A stretch of 64,000 nucleotides of DNA from Paraphysomonas bandaiensis (taxonomy: Eukaryota > Chrysophyceae): contig CBFFRP010000378.1 in the NCBI GenBank assembly GCA_965644295.1, positions 434,001 to 498,000 on the forward strand. The letters are read 5' to 3'. The first letter of the stretch is position 1. Every line of letters starts with the position of its first letter. A program made the translations under genes and the position numbers. Below the pieces are notes generated by a model. The model was not told the DNA's origin. It saw only the letters and a program-made list of their open reading frames with translations, and ran no database searches. This document shows, in pieces, positions 1-12,589 of this stretch.

Positions 1-3000
1 TGTGAGAATATTTACGACGCATATATGACACTAATAACTTTTACCCTTGACAGATATATGGTTGGGATACTACCACACGCACACTTCAATTGAAAATGAT
101 TGGACACCGACATAGTGTTGTTGCGGTCGCAATCATTTATAATCCACATGAGAGGGCTGCCTCGGTTGATGAAGTAGGTACAGTGAAGGTATGGAATCTG
201 GATAGGGCGCAAGGCATGAGAGCTCAACACCTACAATCTATTGCTATTGGAGGAAGACTGAAAGTATTTGCTTTCACACCGACTATAAATCACGGTATGC
301 TCGCAGTATAGATTGATCTTTGTCCTGGGTGCCATTCATTGTATTTTATCGCTTGCTTTGTACGATTAGTTGTTTGGCTGACGGCTGATTATATACATTT
401 TGCAGGAGCAACTCTTGCGGTTCTGGCCGAGCAACTTTATTTTTTTGATTTACAAGGGGGTATTTTGGAGGATAATCGTTGCATTTCGGGTGGAATGATT
501 GTGTGCGAACAAACAAGCCGACTTTGGGTTATTGCCAGAAAATTGACATTTGAAACGGATCTTAGCACTGGCAGACCAGGAAAAGTGTTTGAGATCATAT
601 CAGAAGAGAGGATGGATACTTGTGCCACCGGTCGGATTGTTACGAAGTCGAAGGCATTGGCGGTTGCACAGGTATGTTCGAAGGCCCAAAAGAAGGCCAG
701 CTCTTCTTCGAGTGTAATGTCTGAGTCTTTCGCAAATGGAACAAGTAAAATTAACAATTTTGATGCGCGAGATATATACACTGATGACGATACCACAGCT
801 GCGACAGGAGGTAAAGAATATTTGCTATTCAAGTATTGAGTTTACAGAGTTTGTGTGGGTGACACAGATCTACGTGGTAAAAAAATATTCACGGGAACAC
901 AATCTGGCCTAGTGTTGATGTACGATGCCACAACGGTAGGAATACTCACTCAACTTTCGTATGAGGAGCACACAACTGGGAGAGAGAACACTGGAGCAGT
1001 GGTTCGTTTGCGGTATTGCGAGCGGTCCGAAATTCTTGTAGCGGCTTACGCAGGTCGGTCACTTAAATAGGATACCTTTCAAATGTGACGTTTTATGTGC
1101 CCGTGATAGCTGGTGCTGTGAAGGTGTTCAGTGGTTGTCATCGTACCATTTCATCAGATAAGAAGAGCTTATATGTGGATTCCAGCGATATATGTGACGA
1201 GTGGTGCCCGTACTTTCAAGGTGGAGGCACACCACCTGCTCCCCAGCTATTACGTGTGAACTACCTCGTTCACGAGACCACTGTAATTGCTATGGATGTG
1301 AGTGAAGAATTTGGGTTGATTGCTGTCAGTGGTGCGGACGGAACTGTCAGAGTATTGGACTTCTATACTTTACTTATCAGGTCTGGTATTTGTAAAAAAA
1401 TATTATAGTGACAGTTCTTGTAGATCAGTGTATGCAGCCCCGTATATAGAGCGACAGCCGGTTGAATGCACTCATCTCTGCTTTGTTCCCTCTGCTCCTC
1501 TTCTCTTGGGAGCTGATAGTCAAGGAAGATTGACACTCTGGTCAGTGTACCCTCTGAAGCCTGTGTGGGTATACACATGGAGTCTGTCTCAGGGAGTGCG
1601 ATTGTTCTCGTATACATCTATGTCGCCTGGTCCAGGAAGCCCAGGTGGAGGTACTGGTGCAGGTATACCCGACGTTGATATTGTGATTTATACCTATTAA
1701 CAGTAAGATGTTTTGCCTAGGAGGTACGCGTAGTCCAACAAAGGATCTAGATAACATCTCCGATGCTGGCATCGAAGAAGAGAATAAAGATGGGGACTAT
1801 GCTGATACAGTAGATTATAGAGCTGTTGACGAAGATATGCTAGAGGACGAGTCCGGAGTGGGGGTTACCAGTCTCCAGTGTGTCGTATGGCAGAACAGTG
1901 AGTATCAGAATTACTCTGAAAAAAAGGCAGAACGAGTTGAATGGACGTGCATAGTTGGTGATAGTGTCGGTCGAATAACGTTGTTGGACATAACTGATGT
2001 ATGCCAACTGAATTATATATTTCGTATATAACGTAAGGTTTACAGCTGGTGTCTCGCGTTGAAGCAGCTGATTTCAAAGCACTTCTGCAGGCAGCTTATC
2101 TTCATCGGTAGTGCAGAGAAAAATTGCATCTATGAATTTCATGGACTATTATGTTCTTCGTAGGCACTCCCTTCCTTATCAACAGTGGAGACGAAAGGAT
2201 ATAAAAGATGGACTTGAAGAATTCCAGATTAGTGAAGTTTTAAGTGCTATTCGCCACCCGATAGGTGTACACTCTTGTACTGCTCATATGCATAAAGGAT
2301 AATAATATGTGAATCTAGGGATGCTCGGCCAAAGTAACGACTCACAGTCTGATCAATGTATTGGAGGTCAAGCCGTTGGACACAAAGGTGTATCTATTAA
2401 AGATATTAAACGAAGATTACGCTGGACTGCACATGTCCACGGTAAGTGGCACTGGTTATACCGGCTTATATTATTTGAAGTAATTTATTTAATTAGGGGT
2501 ATCGGAGATAAGAGCCTTACAGAAATTAAACCTGATGTCCACTCCATTGGGTGTCAACAGACGATCGATCCCTACACTTGCGCCGAGTATTGGAAACAAG
2601 CCGTATGCGCTAATTTCCGTATCTGAGTACGGGACACCGAAGAGGTGGAGTTGGAGGGGAGTTTCACTTGACGATGAGACCGCTGGTATGAAGTACTAGG
2701 TGAAGTTGCTCTGTAATTTTAGTTTTGTTAGATGGCATTCTGTTTCCTGACGCCTCAGAGGACTTTAAGAGTCTACTAACCAGAATGGAAGAATCGAAAA
2801 CTGGAGATAGTGCGGAGAAGTACTCAATGTATCAGGTTCCGTCAGGTTGAATGTCATTATCGTTTGAGTTGCTTTGTCATACTACGTTATCAGGCGCAGC
2901 ACAAGAGCGAATCTCAGCCATTGTGAATTGGGTTTTACCTGTGCTGTCGAAAGCTGCCAGACGAGAAATGATGACTGTATTACGTGCTCCTAAATACGAC

Positions 3001-6000
3001 AAACACGCTCGCAAGCTGGAGAAGAGCATGTCCGGTTCGTTTATATATGAAATCTCGATACAAGTGATGTGCAATTATTTACCAGAGATAACTCAGTATG
3101 GCCCCATTGTCGATGCAGTTCAAGAAGCGCGAGAGTCCTCTAAGCGAAGGCAATCTATGTCAGAAATCCTTTGGAAAAATAGTCGTGAAAATCAAGTAGC
3201 ACCACCTCTTGACGAAGAAGACGATAAAGATGACTTCTTATCGCATTCATACGTGAGTACTGGATTTGAAGAAGGACAAAAAGATACCCACGATCTAAAC
3301 ATTACGGAGAAGGACCTCACCGTTTTAAAGCAGCAAGCAGCAGCAGCTGGAATAAGTATAGGCATAATATATACTGTTTAAATGTCTTATACTTTGGTAT
3401 ACAGAGGGGTCTCAAGTTGATGAATTTGTGATGGGTATTGCGGCAATGAAAGCTGGGGTATGAATAATTGCATATACTTTAAGGAATATCCTATAGAAAT
3501 AAAACACATACTTTTAGGTGGACATTATAAAGCAACGTCAGGAAGCTCAGCACGAATCTTGGAATTCTAAAGTTGGTTCTTTGGAACTGTCGGCTCTAAA
3601 GTTTTACACATTCTTCTCAGGTTAGGTTCCCAAACTTGATGCTTGAGGGCAAAAGAAAACAAAAGTTTAATAATAAAAAGGTATTTATCCTTGCTTTATA
3701 TAAAGTCATTGCAGTAAAACTTTAATCAATAGACTCAAGAAGTTGCTATTACGATTAGCTCTTCCAAGCAACTGGAAACGGCGAATACGGATCCGAGGGG
3801 CTATGAAGAGTTTGTGAAGAAGCGAGAAAAAATGTATTCTACCATTGACAAAGGCTTGCAAAAAGCAGGAACTATATCTAAGAGTGTAAGCACATTTGTG
3901 TCACGTATTGTACGTTGGTATACCTTACCCAAACCCGGACTTGTAGGAATTGGGGAAAGTTGATGATATCATCACTGATGATGAGCAGCCTGAGATTTGC
4001 CAGGCTACACGTCGACGAACTGTCATGACAGCTATCAGGTTTTAAAACTTAAATTTTACGCATATATAATGGCATGTCGGCAGATCGCCGCCAGATAGGT
4101 TCATGGTGAGCAATAAACAACAGGCTTTGCATGTTCCTGCTGCAGTACTGACAGGACCAACACTGGTGCGACAAACTAGTGCAGACAACGAAGATATTAC
4201 AATAGACGATAGCTTAGCAATTCAGAGCGGTGGAGATGATGCATGGAGGAGCTGTGTAGGCCCCAAGTACGGATAAACAGAGTGCCTAAAAAAGTGCAGT
4301 GTTTTACTTTGCTATTTTGTGCTTGTAATATATCCACCCCAGAGTAGTATAAATGCTTACGTACATTTTTTGATATGTATTTCTGCTACTGTAGCAAACT
4401 AAATCGCGAAAAGAAAGAATTTACTAGACAAGAGTCAATGAGTCGTATTCAGGAAACTATGATGCGATTTGAATATTTGACTAATTCTGGTGAGATTCCA
4501 TGTATGCGTGAGATATATAGTAAATATGTTTTGTTCCAGACGACAAAAAATATATGTATTCTTGGACACAAAGAAAATCAGAATCAGTAAGGCGAAAACG
4601 AGCGAAGAGCAAAGACCTTCAAAAAGGTATAGATCTATCCGATATTTATCAAAAGTGTGAGAAATGTTGCGCAGGAGGCAGCACAGATCATAAAGAAATT
4701 GGAAATATGCAGGCTGAATTTTTTAAACCTGATTTACAGACTGGAAGGTAGTCTTGTATAGTTATCCTTGTATTAGTCAAATATTATACCGTCACACAGG
4801 TACGGGCCGTACAAGACAAAAGATATTGTTGCATTTGAGGAATTTATATCCCGGTAAGTTTTGTGTTAGTATCATTACATTGCCTAGTAAATGATATACA
4901 CAAACCGTATATTTGCAGATTACCCATGAAACATTCCACACTTGACCCAGATGTTACCGAGCAAGCCTTAGGTGACTACTTTGCGGATATCATGATTACC
5001 GTAAGTTCGTGACATGACTCCTAGTTACTTCAAAACTCTTATTCTGGCTGCAGCTGAGTATGGGATCCGTATATGATCATAGAGAAGTAATAAATATTGC
5101 GGAACAGACCAAAAGCAAGGTTATTTTATTTTGGTTATCATAATATTTCTCGTTATGTAACATTGTTCGTTTAGATGCTAGCAAGGACCATGATGTCGTT
5201 GCGAGATCGTTCAGATGGAACAATACTTCGGAATGATATTTTCAACGCCATTTTTACCTTTGCTTCGGACGCAGAAAAGTACCGAACATGCACTGTAATT
5301 TTACTTCGTCACTCAGTGTGAATCTTCCTTGTAGACTCAGAATATATACATTTGGTCTTGTCCGAGCCGTTTTATTTGAAGTATTACGCAACCTTCAGCC
5401 TATGCAGTCTACCATACCTTCATTTGACGAGTTGCAAATGAGTTATTTTGAAAAGATGGCGCACCCTAATGCTACTCCTAAGTAAGTGCTACCTGATTGC
5501 AGTTTGCATTTTGAAAACAAAATTCCATCTATATAGGCATGGTCGGAAGTCTGCAATAGTTGGGTTGAGCTCGCCGGTCACCGGCCACCCCATAACAAAT
5601 TCTGGAACAGTTTCACCGCCTGGGCTGCGACAAACTAGAACCCCGAAACGTAAGAATTCAGGTATAAGTATTTATGAATAATTTCTTACTTGTCCGCACT
5701 ACTATTTTCACGTTATACACGTATCAGGAATTGAGGGTTGGAAGCTAGAAAAATCGGTATATATATCTAGAATATCACTAAAATATATTAGGTTATTTGA
5801 TATAGATGCTGGAAGACCTCAAGAAAATGTTTGATGACCTATATAATGACATAAATGGAACTGTGATAGGATCTGAGGTTATAGGTACGTGCACATAACG
5901 TTTTCTATACTTTTCTTGGTTTGAGTTTTATTCGTGGTGCTATAGATATAGTACAGAGTTCACCTGTAATACAAGGGCTTGAAAAACCGTTGAATATATG

Positions 6001-6392
6001 TAAGAGTGTTAATTGGTGCTTGAAATGTTGTAACTTTTTTGAATGAGTATAGCTTTTCTTGCTTTGCGACGCGGGTTTCCTCTCCACTTAGAAGTAAATG
6101 GTGCGAGTATAGGTTCTTTTTTTGAAGACATTTTAAAGGTATGTACGCAATTTGTACTCTTCATACCCCGTAAAGTAGTTTGCAATAGGTTGAGATAGCT
6201 GAAAGCCATGATGTGTTTTTAGAACGTGGGATACAAAGTCGTGACCCAACCCCATTAGCTTCCCCAAGGGATGTAGGGACGGCATCTTCTGGAGTACGTA
6301 AGATAGTGCGATGTCAGCCTTCCATATCATCCGTTCTTGAAGATCGAGATAGGAATGACCGTGTGCCAACAAAGACCGATATGGGACTGTAA
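1..6392 (+). CDS. Long multi-exon WD40-repeat protein, 5' truncated by window edge
   Basis: The window opens in an intron (acceptor at 52-53). The first exon, 54-294, encodes a WD40 blade ending in GTVKVWNL. Further blades follow at about 406-671, 855-1050 (FTGTQSGLVLMYD), 1113-1375 (AVSGADGTVRVLDF), 1435-1600 (LLGADSQGRLTLWS) and 1730-2010 (GDSVGRITLLD). The remaining exons, to a TAA at 6390-6392, are helical and charged, with an acidic stretch near 3210 and a Ser/Pro tail (DPTPLASPRD). Most introns are 45-110 bases with GT-AG ends. The order, an N-terminal beta-propeller followed by a long helical region, resembles large axonemal or scaffold WD-repeat proteins, but I cannot assign a named orthologue. 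Not every small exon between 2.1 and 6.2 kb is resolved. The gene model is a span, not an exact exon list. Confidence 0.72.
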
Positions 6393-6561
6393 TAATGGGA
6401 ATACATCTTCAGTAACTATTTTTAAGGAATTGGAATAATTCGCCGCTCCATATATTTCAATAGCAACTCCTTGTTTATTTATATTGAACGTCTTATTATT
6501 AGAGTAGACTTGAGCAATGAAATACTATATTATTGTAGTCTAATGTTCTAATAAATACTGA

Positions 6562-6822
6562 TGCTATTTCTCTGCTATTTAACGCTACGAAAGCTCTTTG
6601 TGCATCTCTGCTAGTACTAAGCGCAACTGATTTCTCGCTCTATCACTCAAAGCAAACGCACTGAGCAAGCCGAATGTTGGTATACCTGACATCTGTTAAC
6701 TTCAGGATTTCTGAGTTCTTAAGGTGAACAGCCCGGATGCTTGCTTGACTTCAGCAGGCAGCCCAATACCCCTGTTACCCTTGAGGCGGGCACATTTGCG
6801 GATGCTAGGCTCAGCTGCTCTT
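6562..6822 (+). repeat. Dispersed repeat family A, copy 1 (truncated)
   Basis: This stretch begins near the string CTATTTAACGCTACGAAAGC and includes AAGGTGAACAGCCCGGATGC. Both strings recur, with point differences, at about 11490-11925, 55003-55375 and 55668-56080. This copy stops before the CTCCGGTACTTAT end seen in the others. There is no coding capacity, so a non-autonomous mobile element is likely. No flanking target duplication was established. Confidence 0.75.
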
Positions 6823-7372
6823 CTTAATTTAATTGGTACGTATGCCAATTTAGTAGGAACAAATGGACCAATTTTAGATTAGGAGGAGCGTAGGATAAAT
6901 TTACTAGGGACAAATATATTTTCGCTGTATATCGACCACCACACAGGAATCGCACTACAGTGGAAAAAGGAATATAAGGGTTAAACGGAGAGCAGTTATG
7001 AAGCAATGGTACTGGAGAAAATACTTGGAATTATTTAATTAACACAGAAAGCACACGTCGCGTTCAACATCGTAAACAATTGTTGCCAATTGAAACGTGC
7101 TGAATTTGCAACGGGTGCAATCAAAAAAATTAGAAGCAACCCCCAAAACATGACTAGAATATCATATCATTCCACATACGAAAAAACTTGAATTTACAGT
7201 ACAACACGGAATGCTCTCTATTTGATACTCTAGATACCAAAAGAACAAAAACTTTCAAAAGTACGAAATACACAAATAAGGGCTATAGTACACGGTCAAT
7301 ATCACACCAACGATCAAAGAGGGACAGTACAAAATAACAAACTGGGACAGTTTGAAGAAGAAGTTAAAGAAC

Positions 7373-7620
7373 AAACATAATAAGAGGCCAATGCACCAAC
7401 GACAAAACGTTGAACCACCCTGCACTCAAGAAATAACATAATAAGAGGCCAATGTACCAACGACAAAACGTTGAACCACCCTGCGCTCAAGAAATAACAT
7501 AATAAGAGGCCAATGTACCAACGACAAAACGTTGAACTACCATACGTTAAGGAACAAACATAATAAGAGGCCAATGTACCAACGACAAAACGTTGAACTA
7601 CCATAAATTAAGGAACAAAC
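7373..7620. repeat. 61-base tandem repeat, four copies plus a decayed fifth
   Basis: The string TAAGAGGCCAATG starts at 7381, 7442, 7503 and 7564, exactly 61 bases apart. Each unit also contains the near-palindrome AACGACAAAACGTT. A degraded fifth unit runs to about 7680. The antisense reading frame through the array is merely repetitive and is not called as a gene. Confidence 0.95.
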
Positions 7621-7723
7621 TCAATGAAGGTTGCGGTTTCAACAACTGAACGATAAACCACCATACGATAAGGAACCAACTCAAGAATGGATAAAATGTG
7701 AAGGCAAAATGTGGTGTTGAATG

Positions 7724-8437
7724 TTAGGACATAAAACTGTCAATAGACGGCCCATATAGATCGCTGTGAGACGTCAGTCTCCTCCGATAGTTATCAATTA
7801 TAGCCTTCTCTTCACAATTAAGAACATAAACATGAATATTATCGACACGATTTGTTCCATTGTAAGGGTCTTCGACATAACAGTCTACTTTCGATTTGAA
7901 ATTGGTGACCACACATATAATAAGAGATAAAGGTTTGAGAGGGGACGTCACTTTTAAAAGTTCGGCAAAACACCGCCCAAGAATTTCGAGAGAATATTCG
8001 TTAAAACGATAAGTCCAGATGTAACGAAGGCAACAAACGACACGTAATGCTTCTTCAACCTTCATTGACTCTCGCGGTCGCCGCGCTGGGTCCACCCACG
8101 GGAAAATAGCCATCAACTTAAGCCCCAATGTCTTGACAGTATATCTGCAATCAGTTTTTGGCAATGTAAAAAGTTTCGAGAGGAGTGTTTCATCATCCAA
8201 CTTAAATTCATCGACGCTATGCGCTTCATGACATAACACTTGTAACGATTCGGCTATAGATGCCTTTGTTACAACTTCATTAACTAATTGACGACAGCGT
8301 CTTTTCTTTCTCTGTGAGGATAATGAGTCATCACTGTCCTCTGCATCCATTACACTGTATGTCCTCCTGATTGCATTTGAAGGTATATCTGAAGTATCGG
8401 AGCAGAGAGAGAGGTATTCGAAATGATCATCATCCAT
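7724..8437 (-). CDS. Single-exon protein of unknown function, 237 aa
   Basis: An uninterrupted frame starts with ATG at 8437 and encodes 237 residues. The N-terminus is acidic and Ser/Asp-rich (MDDDHFEYLSLCSDTSD). It is followed by a basic cluster that could be a nuclear localisation signal (SQRKKRRCR, about residues 41-49). The rest is predicted helical with Trp and Cys residues (LRYIWTYRF). I do not recognise a family. Absence of introns, unusual here, and repeats on one side raise the possibility of a recently acquired or element-borne gene, but codon use looks ordinary. A TATA-rich stretch lies just upstream at 8460-8490. Confidence 0.55.
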   Translation of the reverse strand: MDDDHFEYLSLCSDTSDIPSNAIRRTYSVMDAEDSDDSLSSQRKKRRCRQLVNEVVTKASIAESLQVLCHEAHSVDEFKLDDETLLSKLFTLPKTDCRYTVKTLGLKLMAIFPWVDPARRPRESMKVEEALRVVCCLRYIWTYRFNEYSLEILGRCFAELLKVTSPLKPLSLIICVVTNFKSKVDCYVEDPYNGTNRVDNIHVYVLNCEEKAIIDNYRRRLTSHSDLYGPSIDSFMS

Positions 8438-8981
8438 AGTTGTAGAGAGTTAGTTAATGTATATATCTTATGATATGTAGATATATATATGGTGGATGTG
8501 GGATAATAATAATGTATGGAGAGGCACACATGATTCCCATGTGTTCTTTTCTACAGACCCATTTAGAAACTGAAAATCTCTGTCCCAAAATAGCCCCATA
8601 TTGGGTGTGTCAAAAAGGTAGGATTTTAGACTAAAAACTCCTGTTTTTGTGATGGAGTAAGAAGATTGCACACAAACATTGCATCATGTGTAAGAATTCT
8701 TAGGTGATATACAGTACTGTATTCAGCAGTATTATTGTGAAGGATTTCTGAGCATATTCTTTGACATGGAACACTGGTATACAGTATATACAGGAGTAAT
8801 ACAGTATATGTGTTCTATCTATTTGTTCTTGTATTCAAATATACACACATTTATATACCGGTATGCTGGTATACTGGCTGGTATACCCACACAACACGTA
8901 GCTACTGTATGTATGTATATATATGCCATCTCCCTGCCCTATCCATATATATACACCTCGAGACCCTCATATATAACACAC
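8438..8981. promoter_or_regulatory. Divergent intergenic region with three GTATAC palindromes
   Basis: The region lies between two divergently transcribed genes. GTATAC occurs at 8777-8782, 8869-8874 and 8881-8886, 96-205 bases upstream of the ATG at 8982. A TATA-like run (8943-8953) ends about 30 bases upstream of that ATG. The TATA run followed by CACCTC recurs at 53016-53040 just before another start codon. No gene is seen. Confidence 0.5.
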
Positions 8982-10573
8982 ATGAACTCTCAATCAATCT
9001 CTATACCTACCCTCGTAATAGATGACACTGAACCTGTCGAACAAGACACAGCAGACTCTGAAGATCTCATTGATCTCCAATCCCTCTTATTACCAGAGGG
9101 ATCATTCCCACATCATGTCTCTCAATTCAGTGTATCTTATAATAAAAAACTATTTAATGGATGGGTAAAACAACCATCCGCATGTTGTGCAGCTGCATCT
9201 GTAGCTGGTGCTATCAATTCATTGGCTGATATTCATCGATCAGATCATCGATCACTGAACCATACGGATATATTATATGTATATATATCTATTATGGAAC
9301 GTTCAATTGATCGTAAAAAGAAATCATTTGAAAGATGTTTAGGGGCTCCAATCGATAATTTATTAACTAAACTCATTGCGGCTTTATTGGAAGCTAAAAA
9401 ATTGGCTACCAAAAAAAAGACCAATATAACATCAAAGGCATCTGTTACTAAACATTTAAAGGCTATTTTACTGGAGCATTTACAGGAAGATGAGAATAAG
9501 ATTAAGAACTCAGAGAATGTTGCTAGTAGTGATGTAGAAATTAATTCTACTCCTTGTGCTATGCAATTGCTCCATGAACTGATAAAGACGGAGGAAGAGG
9601 CGGGAGATACATGTATGGAGGATGTGTGTGTCGTGAAGGACTCGAGGGATGATAAGGTAGGCATCATTGATCCTACTGGTGTGCATCAACCCTTTGTCAT
9701 CGTTTGCTCTGTGTAATTAATGTGTCTGCATGTGGGGTTTATATCAGGACGTCGAAGGGGATGGCGAAGATGAAAATGAAGACGAGACACCTACCCTTCC
9801 TACGGCTCCCAGCACTACGAAGACTGCGAGACCTCTCATTCACAACGCTTGGGACTGGAAATCGGCACTTGCTGACCTTTTAAAGAAAATATTCGGGCTG
9901 CAAAAGTTGAATGCAACGAAGGCATCGACGGCTCCCATTGGGAATTGGTGAGAGCATATATATCTATGGTGCTGTAAATGTCACATTGCGTTAATATAGG
10001 GGAATACTCTCCGGGGTACAGCATATGGTTGAAATATGCGGAATTCCTACCAATCATATCACAGCAAAGCTCTTTATGGGTAAGGGATCGCTTGCAAGCA
10101 AGAACAAGTTGGAGGTTCCTTTGTCTCGATCAGATACACCAGACACCATTCGTAAGCAATGGGATGCACTCCGTGCGGCTTTTTTGGATCCAAATCGCGT
10201 CCTCTTGTTTCATTTAAAAAATCACTATGCACTGATATATGCCTTGAGAGAATGGGTAGATATTGGGGAAGACGGGAAAACCATTGTGGTACGGGAGTTG
10301 TTGACCGCAAGACGAGGTCAGCGTCCTACAGTTTGGATGCCTTTTCCGGAGGCTCGAGAGACGATGCTTGGTTGGGAAGGATATAAGCTAATGACATTTA
10401 GTAGGGCATCTGATGAAGCCGTTGAATCCTTGCGCTCCATCAAGAGTAAATTGAACGAAATATTTGGGACTGTGTGCAACTCTGAAACTAATATAACCCA
10501 AAATGATTGTGACGTGGTCGGCGCTACAGATTGTAGTGAAACTAAAGGGGCGCCAATTGTCAGTGGTGCGTGA
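8982..10573 (+). CDS. Predicted papain/transglutaminase-fold thiol hydrolase, uncharacterised protist family
   Basis: Three exons (about 8982-9701, 9748-9947, 10000-10573) give a protein of about 497 residues. The second junction restores a Trp codon (GNW/GILSG). The first uses a weak donor and could be placed slightly upstream. Two blocks look catalytic: QPSACCAAASVAGA near residue 64-77 (Cys68/Cys69) and LLFHLKNHYALIYALREW near residue 375-392 (His382). These are followed by RRGQRPTVWMPF and a conserved-looking WEGYKLM. A Cys embedded in small residues plus a late Asn-His pair is what papain-like and transglutaminase-like enzymes show, and I believe similar uncharacterised proteins occur in other protists. 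Between the blocks lies a low-complexity acidic linker. Substrate and cellular role are unknown. Confidence 0.6.
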
Positions 10574-11354
10574 CTAACAGTGCCCTGCAATGATAAAATG
10601 AGTATATTTGTATCACAATTAGTATAGCGTAGTTATTGTAATATCTAAGGTAACTCTTGAAGTATATTGATTAACAATATTTCATGTATCGTGGACCATG
10701 TTTGTGTTTCTGTATGCTACTGGTAACACGAACTTCATATAGTGAGTACCACATAAATACAGTTATAATATTATGTTGTAATTGTTTCAAATATGTTGTA
10801 ACTGGGGACATAAAATAATATTGTTGTTTCTTGTGCTTTAGAATTGAACATTTCTCTGAAGTTAAACTTGCTCTTTACACCTTAACCTTGCTTTACTGAA
10901 CACAATACACTTTCAAATAAGAATTACAATTATATTTCTAAAACCACTTCACAACATATACATGTTCTCAGTTCTCAGCAACATCCTCTGTTTATCGTTT
11001 ATCATATATTCACCAGGCGCTATATAACTACATTTAATTCCGTTGGAACTACATTTACCCGTTACACTTATGAGTTGATCTCACCTGTTGCACACTACTA
11101 GCTCACTTCAATTAATAGTTAATGAATATATATCGCATCATACTGCAGAATTCAATAATGTGCAAATTAATATTATTTACGTTTGAATTATAAGATAACT
11201 GATAACTAAACGCAATACTCAATTAAAATTATGATTAATGCTTCTCATCATCTAGTTCAACTTGCTGCGTAATACGTAATGACAGTTAACTATAATCATA
11301 AACTGGCACGATCTTGAACACTATTTCACTATATCTTGTCAGACCTATATTTCA

Positions 11355-11455
11355 GGGCCTGCCGGTAACCATGAGTGCTCATTATAATTGCCGGAATATT
11401 TTTCAATAATGCAATTATAATTGTCGGGAACTGGGCATCCGTTAGTAGTGAATGT
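11355..11455. repeat. Family B palindromic repeat, copy 1
   Basis: This copy contains CATTATAATTGCCGGAATAT followed by the inverted match CAATTATAATTGTCGGGAA. Related arms occur at 11926-12030, 51464-51612, 63351-63402 and 63952-64000. The inverted arms suggest a MITE or the termini of a larger element. Confidence 0.7.
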
Positions 11456-11489
11456 CTTATAATTAGCAATATAGGAGTGTAAGAATCAG

Positions 11490-11925
11490 CCCTTCACTCT
11501 GATATCCTACTATTTAATGCTACGAATGCTGTTTTTGCGTCACCGCAATGGTCCAAGGTGCAACCACTTTTGCTCATTCACTCAAAGCAAACGCACGAAG
11601 CAAGCAGAATGTTGATATACCACTGACATCTGCTGACTTCAGCAGAATTTTTGAGTCCTTAACGTGAACAGCCCGGATATCCTTGAGGTGGGCCCATTCC
11701 CGGAAGCCTGTTTATTCGTCAGGGGCCCAAAGACGTCTACACTAGAGATACTTAATACTTACTAATGTCCCTTGTACCACACAAGCATTTGGCTATAAGC
11801 GGGCAGAACAGTATCTGTTGACTATTTATGCGGCTCACGTTAGTTTCTCGGAGAGATAAATATCTCCGGTACTTATCCCCCAGACCATCACGAAATGGTG
11901 CGAGTCACTTTGCTGAGGGGCCACC
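11490..11925 (+). repeat. Dispersed repeat family A, copy 2
   Basis: It opens with CTGATATCCTACTATTTAAT and ends near the string CTCCGGTACTTATCCCCC. It is the longest copy in the window at about 430 bases and sits directly between two family B arms. It is non-coding. Confidence 0.8.
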
Positions 11926-12030
11926 CATTAATGGGCCATTAATGGTAATGCCATTATAATTGCCGGGACATTTTTAATTAAAAGGCCATTATAATTGCGG
12001 GAAACTGGACTACCATTAATGACCTGTACT
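11926..12030. repeat. Family B palindromic repeat, copy 2
   Basis: Nested palindromes are built from CCATTAATGG and TGCCATTATAATTGCCGGGA, the latter followed by its inverted match ending GGCCATTATAATTGC. It leads directly into family C sequence, and the mirror-image arrangement is found at the right end of the window. Confidence 0.75.
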
Positions 12031-12330
12031 GCTATATATAGAACTGAGTGTTCTTAAGAGTATAGTATCTCCTCTGTACTCCGAAGAAACTCTAAAGAGT
12101 ATTAGACAACAATGTTCATGCAACTCTACAGGCACTCTGTGGCAACTTTGTTCATTATCTTCTTAATGCATTCTAGAGTTGGAGAATAGTGTCCTGATCA
12201 ATATCCACAGCAACGCAGGAATATACCCAAAAACTCTAAAATAATCATTGAAAATATGCATATTTCACCTAAAAACATTCATAAAAACACTATTTTTCCC
12301 CAAAGTTGAAAGAAGTTGCAGTACACAAAC
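12031..12330 (+). repeat. Family C repeat, inverted relative to 63615-63950
   Basis: Reading the reverse complement of 63615-63950 gives a diverged but collinear match. Shared strings include CTGCTATATATAG, TGCATGCAACTC (one mismatch) and ATACCCAAAAACTCTAAAA. Both copies sit next to a family B arm, so B plus C appear to be one element present twice in opposite orientation. Confidence 0.7.
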
Positions 12331-12589
12331 TCTCCTGCATTTCTACCATCCCACATCCAGCTTATGAAGCGACGATGAATTGATGGCAGTGTAATTTACA
12401 GAGTCTTCTTCCGAGTGGTTTCAGAGAATCTTCTCAGTGGTCTGTATCTTATTGTTCGTTGTGCAATGATCTCCTTTAACAAGATATACAGCGAGGTTAT
12501 GCGAGTTGTGTGAATCATACAGCCAAGAAGGGCACCAAACATGCGGATTTTTCTTGGCGAGAGAAACTCGAGAGAATTTTGGGATGTGA

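Larger units (their letters stand above)
6393..7723. other. Repeat-bearing spacer
   Basis: This spacer separates the WD40 gene from the antisense orphan. It contains a truncated copy of dispersed repeat family A (6562-6822) and a 61-base tandem array (7373-7620). The rest is AT-rich, and I see no coding exon in it. Confidence 0.7.

Noticed and set aside
7314-7604. 96-codon antisense frame with repeated YYVCS-type peptides
   Set aside because: It is simply the 61-base tandem array read in one frame; no start context or non-repeat sequence supports a protein.
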